DNA from: CBDUXZ01 sp965371325 [NCBI: uncultured bacterium]
GTDB taxonomy: Bacteria > JAUYMQ01
Assembly: GCA_965371325.1 (NCBI GenBank)
Contig: CBDUXZ010000037.1
Location: 1-10,030 of the forward strand
Direction of reading: 5' to 3'
Length of the DNA stretch: 10,030 bases
The notes beneath the pieces were generated by a model. The model searched no databases, had not been told where the DNA came from, and saw nothing but the letters and a program-made list of their open reading frames with translations. A program made the position numbers and the translations under genes. Shown one piece after another: positions 6,773-10,030 of the stretch; within the stretch, counting starts at the first letter, position 1, and each line of letters opens with the position of its first letter.

Positions 6773-6802
6773 ATTATAGATGCCCGTTTTCTCCGACCGC
6801 AA
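6773..6802 (-). promoter_or_regulatory. Candidate sigma70 promoter for the RRM gene
   Basis: A perfect TATAAT (-10) reads on the minus strand at 6778-6773, in an AT-rich patch. A weak -35 TTGCGG (6802-6797, three of six bases) lies 18 bases upstream. Transcription would start near 6766, leaving about 190 nt before the RRM ATG. It sits just after the stop of the upstream SRPBCC-like gene, so the RRM gene can be transcribed separately from that operon. Confidence 0.5.
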
Positions 6803-6812
6803 CCGCCGACCT

Positions 6813-7367
6813 TCATCCGACGGAAGGTCCCCCCCTCATTGCTTCTTTGCGAATTCCCTCGAGCATCACCCGGCGAATGAGCCCGCTGGCACCCCGAATG
6901 AGCGTCCAGTAGGTCGCGAAGAGCGCCAGGGTCACCCGGTCGGCGCACCGAACACGGGTCTCGGTGGAGAGCCGGGCGCCCCCGTCAGCCAGGGGATCGA
7001 CACGCAGGTTCGCGGCAATCTTGATCGTCCGCCGGGTGGAGAGCGTGCGAAAGTCAGAGGGGGTGTGGACCTCTACCGGGGCCATGAACCTTCCCCGCGA
7101 AAACAGGGCCGCGGCCAGGCCGAACACGACCTCGCGTCCCGGCTGCTCGCCGAGGATTGCGAAATCGATCGCCCGAAGTGATTTGCGGAAGGTCCCCGGC
7201 GGCGGGAGGCCGCGAAGCCGGAAGAGAATCCGGATGGTGGGCGATTCGTTCAGCCGGTAGGTGTCGGCGGCCTCATAGACCCGGCCGGGGGGGGCGGCCA
7301 CCGTGATCGCGTGGCGGTGCCCGAAATCAAATTCGGAGAGGCAGTCGTCGAGAATCGATGCCGGCAT
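6813..7367 (-). CDS. SRPBCC-like (START fold) protein of unknown function
   Basis: A 184-residue protein that reads like a short SRPBCC/polyketide-cyclase-like domain: an opening beta strand and helix with the typical FGHRHAITVAAPPGRVYEAADT (residues 15-36), a run of strands (78-140), then STETRVRCADRVTLALFATYWTLIRGASGLIRR (134-166) in a closing amphipathic helix. Such folds bind hydrophobic ligands; no ligand or enzyme activity can be read here. There is no signal peptide. The ATG at 7367 lies 13 bases after the stop of the VIT-like gene; its ribosome site is weak. A GTG at 7406 would overlap that gene and was not chosen. It is third in a compact operon with the TPR and VIT-like genes. A hairpin (ACCTTC/GAAGGT, 6809-6828) overlaps the stop but lacks a U-tract. 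Confidence 0.7.
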   Translation of the reverse strand: MPASILDDCLSEFDFGHRHAITVAAPPGRVYEAADTYRLNESPTIRILFRLRGLPPPGTFRKSLRAIDFAILGEQPGREVVFGLAAALFSRGRFMAPVEVHTPSDFRTLSTRRTIKIAANLRVDPLADGGARLSTETRVRCADRVTLALFATYWTLIRGASGLIRRVMLEGIRKEAMRGGPSVG

Positions 7368-7380
7368 CGGCGATGGCTCA

Positions 7381-7854
7381 CTAAAACCTGGCCGCCACCC
7401 ACACACCCACGTAATGGGTGACCACGATAACCACCATGGCGATGAGAAGGTGCTCTGCGATGGTTTTCAGGCGCCCCTCACCCCGCGCTTTCGCAAGGAG
7501 ATCGCTGATGATGACAACCACGAGCAACGCCCAAACCACGCACAGGACCACGGCGGTTGCGAGTTTGAGAAAAAGAAGTGGAATGAGGAACGTGGCCGCC
7601 ATGAGAAACTTTGAAAAGAACGTTGATAATGTCGCGGCCCAGATGTGCTGGCCGGTGCGCCCGTCGCGCGACTCCTCGGCAATGTGAATTCCCAGTGCAT
7701 CAGAGAGGGCGTCGGCGATGGCAATCGTGACCACGCCGCCGATGACGGCGAGCCGGGAGTGCGTGCCTGCATTGAGTCCGACGATCAGGCCGACGGTGGT
7801 GATCACGCCTGACGTCAGACCAAAACTTATCCCTGAGAGCAGCGACTCCCGCAT
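7381..7854 (-). CDS. Small VIT1/CCC1-like membrane transporter
   Basis: A 157-residue integral membrane protein with about five hydrophobic helices (8-28, 33-58, 82-96, 98-118, 132-152). The N-terminal part, FGLTSGVITTVGLIVGL (11-27) then ADALSDALGIHIAEES (47-62), resembles helices 1 and 2 of VIT1/CCC1 transporters, which export Fe2+ or Mn2+ from the cytosol in yeast, plants and protists. D48, D52, E60 and E61 are candidate metal ligands. It lacks the cytoplasmic metal-binding domain of full VIT1 and is shorter than the usual 220-250 residues. The ATG at 7854 has AGGAG five bases upstream, overlapping the stop of the TPR gene. A longer reading frame to 7962 runs back into that gene and is not used. 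Transport of iron is an inference from the family only. Confidence 0.75.
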   Translation of the reverse strand: MRESLLSGISFGLTSGVITTVGLIVGLNAGTHSRLAVIGGVVTIAIADALSDALGIHIAEESRDGRTGQHIWAATLSTFFSKFLMAATFLIPLLFLKLATAVVLCVVWALLVVVIISDLLAKARGEGRLKTIAEHLLIAMVVIVVTHYVGVWVAARF

Positions 7855-7862
7855 GGGTTCTC

Positions 7863-9206
7863 CTAAAAGATGCTCTTCTTCCCCGGCGGGGTGAGAGGTC
7901 TGTCGGGAAGACCCCGAATCCGGGTTGAGATTCGGAAAGCCTCGAGGGCGCGATCGGACCAAGCCTTGGAAGCGCCGAGATCCGACCTCGACTTTCTATC
8001 GTAGGCGTTCCCGAGCCTGTCGTAAGCCTCGGGATCCCGGGGGTTCTCCTCGACCGAAGCCTCGAGGGCCGCGATTGCCTTGTCCAGTTCCCCGGCCTCG
8101 AGGTAGACGCCCCCGAGGTCGCGCTTCGTGCGCGCGCTCAGCCCCGGGGTGGGAAACCCGATTGCGACGGCTCTCTCCAGTGCGGCTGCCGCCTCGGGAT
8201 ACTCGCCCCCCTCGATGCGGGCCCGGGCGACATTGAGCCATCCCTCGAGAAACGCCGGGTCCGCCTCGATGCTCTTTTGCCAGGAGGCGTATGCCGCGCG
8301 CTCCCGGCCCGCCAGCGCCTGCCCCCTCGCCAGGGCCGCAAACGAAGTGGCCTGCGGGCGAAGCGTCGCCAACCGCGCGAGCGCCCCGAGGGGAACCTCG
8401 ACAAGAACCGTCCCATCCCGAATCTCCGCGTACGCCTCCTCCACGAGCACATCCCTGGGCGGATCGTATGCGGGATCGCGCTGGATTGATTCCAGAAACG
8501 CATCCAGGATCGGGCGCGGGTCGGCCGCCATGACACGGCTGTCCCGCAGGAAACGCATATCCTCCCCCCTGAGGTATGCGAGAAGCGCCTCCCAGCCAGG
8601 CTCATGGGGGGGGCGGGGAGCGTTACGCGCGGCCTCGCCCAGACCGTCGGGGAAAGCCAACGCGAGATCGTGCGCCGCCTGGGCGAGAAGGCTGCCCGCC
8701 TCGGCCGTGGGCTTCTCATAGACACTTTGCCAGAGGGGCTGGCCACTTTGCACCTCATAGAGCCGCACACGGACCTTTAACTTGTCGGTGACAGCCACCA
8801 CCCCGTCCAGAAGGAAGGTCGCACTCCCTTCCCGTCCGATACGTAGCGCTTCGGCACCCGATGAGAAGTGCTGGGGGACCACGAAACGAGCCCGCCCCCC
8901 CGTCGTGGTGCGGAAGGCGAAGAACCGGGTGTCCACCTCGAGAAGTCCGGCCATGCGCCGGCCGATCTCCCGCGGCACCTCGCGGCTGAGAACCCCCTTG
9001 AAGCGGGAGCTGTGGGGAACCGCGCCGACCTGGGGCACGGCAAAGGCAAGAATCATGAGCTGGGGCCGCCCCGGGGGGGAGCCGGCACCCGGAGAGCTGG
9101 CCAGGGCCGGCAGGTCCGTGAGAAGGCAGGCAAGCGAGAGCGCCAACGCCCGCAATCCGACCCGCGGCGTGATCCATTGCACCGCGGGTGATCCCGAAGG
9201 AGACAT
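7863..9206 (-). CDS. Exported TPR protein with TolB-N-like domain
   Basis: A 447-residue protein with a Sec signal peptide: arginine near residue 15, hydrophobic core LRALALSLACLL, likely cleavage after ALA at 34-36. The cysteine at 27 is not in a proper lipobox. Residues about 48-185 form an alpha/beta domain (LMILAFAVPQ; AEALRIGREGSATFLLDGVVAV; KVRVRLYEVQSGQPLW; AAHDLALAF) resembling the N-terminal domain of TolB or FlgO-like periplasmic proteins. Residues about 285-430 hold tetratricopeptide repeats (AYASWQKSIEADPAFLEGWL, AAAALERAVAIG, GGVYLEAGELDKAIAALEASVEENPRDPEAYDRLGNAY). It probably acts as a periplasmic scaffold; partner unknown. The ATG at 9206 follows GGAG at seven bases. The longer frame to 9311 would overlap the divergent DUF507 gene and was rejected. 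First gene of the operon with the VIT-like gene. Confidence 0.85.
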   Translation of the reverse strand: MSPSGSPAVQWITPRVGLRALALSLACLLTDLPALASSPGAGSPPGRPQLMILAFAVPQVGAVPHSSRFKGVLSREVPREIGRRMAGLLEVDTRFFAFRTTTGGRARFVVPQHFSSGAEALRIGREGSATFLLDGVVAVTDKLKVRVRLYEVQSGQPLWQSVYEKPTAEAGSLLAQAAHDLALAFPDGLGEAARNAPRPPHEPGWEALLAYLRGEDMRFLRDSRVMAADPRPILDAFLESIQRDPAYDPPRDVLVEEAYAEIRDGTVLVEVPLGALARLATLRPQATSFAALARGQALAGRERAAYASWQKSIEADPAFLEGWLNVARARIEGGEYPEAAAALERAVAIGFPTPGLSARTKRDLGGVYLEAGELDKAIAALEASVEENPRDPEAYDRLGNAYDRKSRSDLGASKAWSDRALEAFRISTRIRGLPDRPLTPPGKKSIF

Positions 9207-9258
9207 GGAGAAGCTCCGCTGGCGATAGTGGGGCCGTGATGATAGCATTGCTGTCGTA

Positions 9259-9266
9259 TTTATAAT
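9259..9266. promoter_or_regulatory. Overlapping divergent -10 elements
   Basis: An AT-rich island in GC-rich DNA reads TATAAT on the plus strand (9261-9266) and TATAAA on the minus strand (9264-9259). The plus-strand site would serve the second DUF507 gene with a very short leader of about 10 nt; no good -35 was found. The minus-strand site would start RNA near 9252, about 45 nt before the TPR gene ATG, with at best a poor CTGCAC -35 at 17 bases. Confidence 0.4.
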
Positions 9267-9281
9267 GAATCCGGAGTGGGC

Positions 9282-9548
9282 GTGCAGCTTTCGGACGATC
9301 GCATCGCGCATTTATCGCACCAGATCCTCGCGCGGCTGAGGCCCCTGGCCGAAATTCCGGTCGAGGAACGCGCGCTGAGGGAAATCAAACGCTGCATGAT
9401 CGCGGTGCTGAAGGAAGACGACGTGATAGACGCACTTGCTCGGCGGAAGATTGCATCACTCAAGCGTGGCGTTCCCGAGGGAGGGAACGAGTGGGATATC
9501 CTCTACCGTAAGTATTATGATGAGGAGGCCGCCCGCAGGAGACGCTGA
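9282..9548 (+). CDS. DUF507 family protein (paralogue 2)
   Basis: An 88-residue charged, helical protein of the DUF507 family: opening xQLSDDRIAHLSHQIL, then an AVLKEDDVIDALARRKIASLKRGVPEGGNEWDILYRKYYDEE core (about residues 47-84) and an arginine-rich end. The RKIASL...VPEG..EWD.LYRKY motif is typical of one of two DUF507 subtypes that I recall occurring together in deltaproteobacteria; function is unknown. GTG at 9282 is chosen because GGAG lies five bases before it and the family starts M-x-L-S. The in-frame GTG at 9276 lies within that ribosome site. It is followed by an intrinsic terminator, then argH, so it is probably a single-gene transcript. It is divergent from the TPR gene. Confidence 0.88.
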   Translation: MQLSDDRIAHLSHQILARLRPLAEIPVEERALREIKRCMIAVLKEDDVIDALARRKIASLKRGVPEGGNEWDILYRKYYDEEAARRRR

Positions 9549-9577
9549 CGCCCCATGTGGCGCGCGACGACCTGGAT

Positions 9578-9600
9578 AGGCGGCTTTGATGCCGCCTTTT
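9578..9600 (+). terminator. Intrinsic terminator of DUF507 gene 2
   Basis: AGGCGGC (9578-9584) and GCCGCCT (9591-9597) form a seven-pair stem with loop TTTGAT, followed by TTT (9598-9600). It lies 29 bases past the stop codon. The U-tract is short, but stem and position are typical. Confidence 0.85.
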
Positions 9601-9627
9601 CTGATTCCGGGCCCGGCGCGGCTTTCG

Positions 9628-9656
9628 TTGACATCCCCGGGGGCCGGTGATAACTG
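9628..9656 (+). promoter_or_regulatory. Candidate promoter for argH
   Basis: A perfect -35 TTGACA (9628-9633) is followed by a 17-base spacer and a weak TAACTG (9651-9656); GATAAC at 15 bases is an alternative -10. It sits between the terminator of the DUF507 gene and argH and would leave a leader of about 70 nt. The -35 is convincing, the -10 is not. Confidence 0.5.
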
Positions 9657-9731
9657 CTAGTTTTCTCAAGCCTTATGTGACTTCCCGCGCTGCCCGTCCC
9701 CCCCGCGCCGGGATCGTTCGAGGAGCCGGAC

Positions 9732-10030
9732 GTGAAGCGGAAAAAAGCGTGGAGTGGACGCTTCAAAATGGATACCGATCGGATGGTCGAAGCCTTCACG
9801 GCATCGCTTGCCTTCGATCGCAAGCTCGCCCAGTCCGACATCCGCGTGTCGATTGCCCATGCGCGGATGCTGGCGAAGCAGAAGATCATCCCCGCGAAGG
9901 ACGGCCGCGCCATCGTGAAGGGGCTCGAGGCCATCGCCCGCGAGATCGACTCGGGCGGCTTCCCGTGGCGCGAGGAGCTTGAAGACATTCACATGAACGT
10001 GGAGGCGCGCCTCATCGAGAAGATCGGCGA
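9732..10030 (+). CDS. argH: Argininosuccinate lyase, N-terminal part (cut by window end)
   Basis: ArgH splits argininosuccinate into arginine and fumarate, the last step of arginine synthesis, in the cytoplasm as a tetramer. Only the first 99 codons are inside the window and the frame stays open to the edge. Recognition rests on WSGRF (residues 7-11), FTASLAFDRKLAQSDIRVSIAHARML (22-47) and the conserved EDIHMNVEARL block (84-94) that is part of the substrate site. The start is GTG with AGGAG six bases upstream. A TTGACA-type promoter lies about 100 bases before it. Confidence 0.96.
   Translation, partial: MKRKKAWSGRFKMDTDRMVEAFTASLAFDRKLAQSDIRVSIAHARMLAKQKIIPAKDGRAIVKGLEAIAREIDSGGFPWREELEDIHMNVEARLIEKIG

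Noticed and set aside
6809-6828. ACCTTC/GAAGGT hairpin at the end of the SRPBCC-like gene as a terminator
   Set aside because: Only six pairs with no U-tract on the transcript strand, and it overlaps the stop codon.
9207-9311. Extended N-terminus of the TPR protein (35 more residues)
   Set aside because: It would overlap the start of the divergent DUF507 gene and put the signal peptide far from the N-terminus. The ATG at 9206 has GGAG and gives a normal signal peptide.

Overview
The window is about 10 kb of GC-rich chromosomal DNA from a Gram-negative bacterium. The ileS-lspA arrangement with a 4-base ATGA overlap, the lgt gene, the two DUF507 genes and the CATTGCGA...GGCAAT type dispersed repeat all fit a deltaproteobacterium in the broad sense (Desulfobacterota or Myxococcota-like) or a neighbouring uncultured lineage. 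I cannot name the lineage. Nothing indicates phage, plasmid, transposase, CRISPR, rRNA or tRNA.

Layout, left to right. Positions 1-109 are intergenic and carry a short palindromic dispersed repeat. From 110 to about 5900 lies a minus-strand block read right to left: promoter, aromatic-rich leader peptide with a transcription attenuator, DAHP synthase (first step of the shikimate pathway), ileS, lspA and lgt. Both lspA and lgt act on lipoproteins (Lgt lipidates, LspA cleaves the signal peptide). From 6017 to 6578 a DUF507 gene (plus) converges on an RRM RNA-binding protein gene (minus), which has a promoter-like site and a leader of about 190 nt. From 6813 to 9206 three minus-strand genes are packed as an operon: an exported TPR protein, a small VIT1/CCC1-like membrane protein and an SRPBCC-like protein. 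From 9282 the plus strand holds a second DUF507 gene with a terminator, then argH (argininosuccinate lyase), cut by the window end.

The standout feature is the roughly 350-nt leader of the DAHP synthase gene. It has a near-consensus sigma70 promoter (TTGACA, 17 bp, TACACT). A good Shine-Dalgarno precedes a 26-codon leader ORF in which residues 9-19 read FYFDWRFGFGF (five Phe, one Tyr, one Trp). Mutually exclusive RNA pairings follow, ending in a GC-rich hairpin and a U-rich tail. This is the full anatomy of ribosome-mediated attenuation responding mainly to phenylalanine. No clear promoter was found in the 127 bp between the DAHP synthase gene and ileS, so this switch may also affect ileS-lspA-lgt.

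The other items worth attention are the uncharacterised TPR / VIT-like / SRPBCC operon, the pair of DUF507 paralogues flanking it, and the structured leader of the RRM gene.
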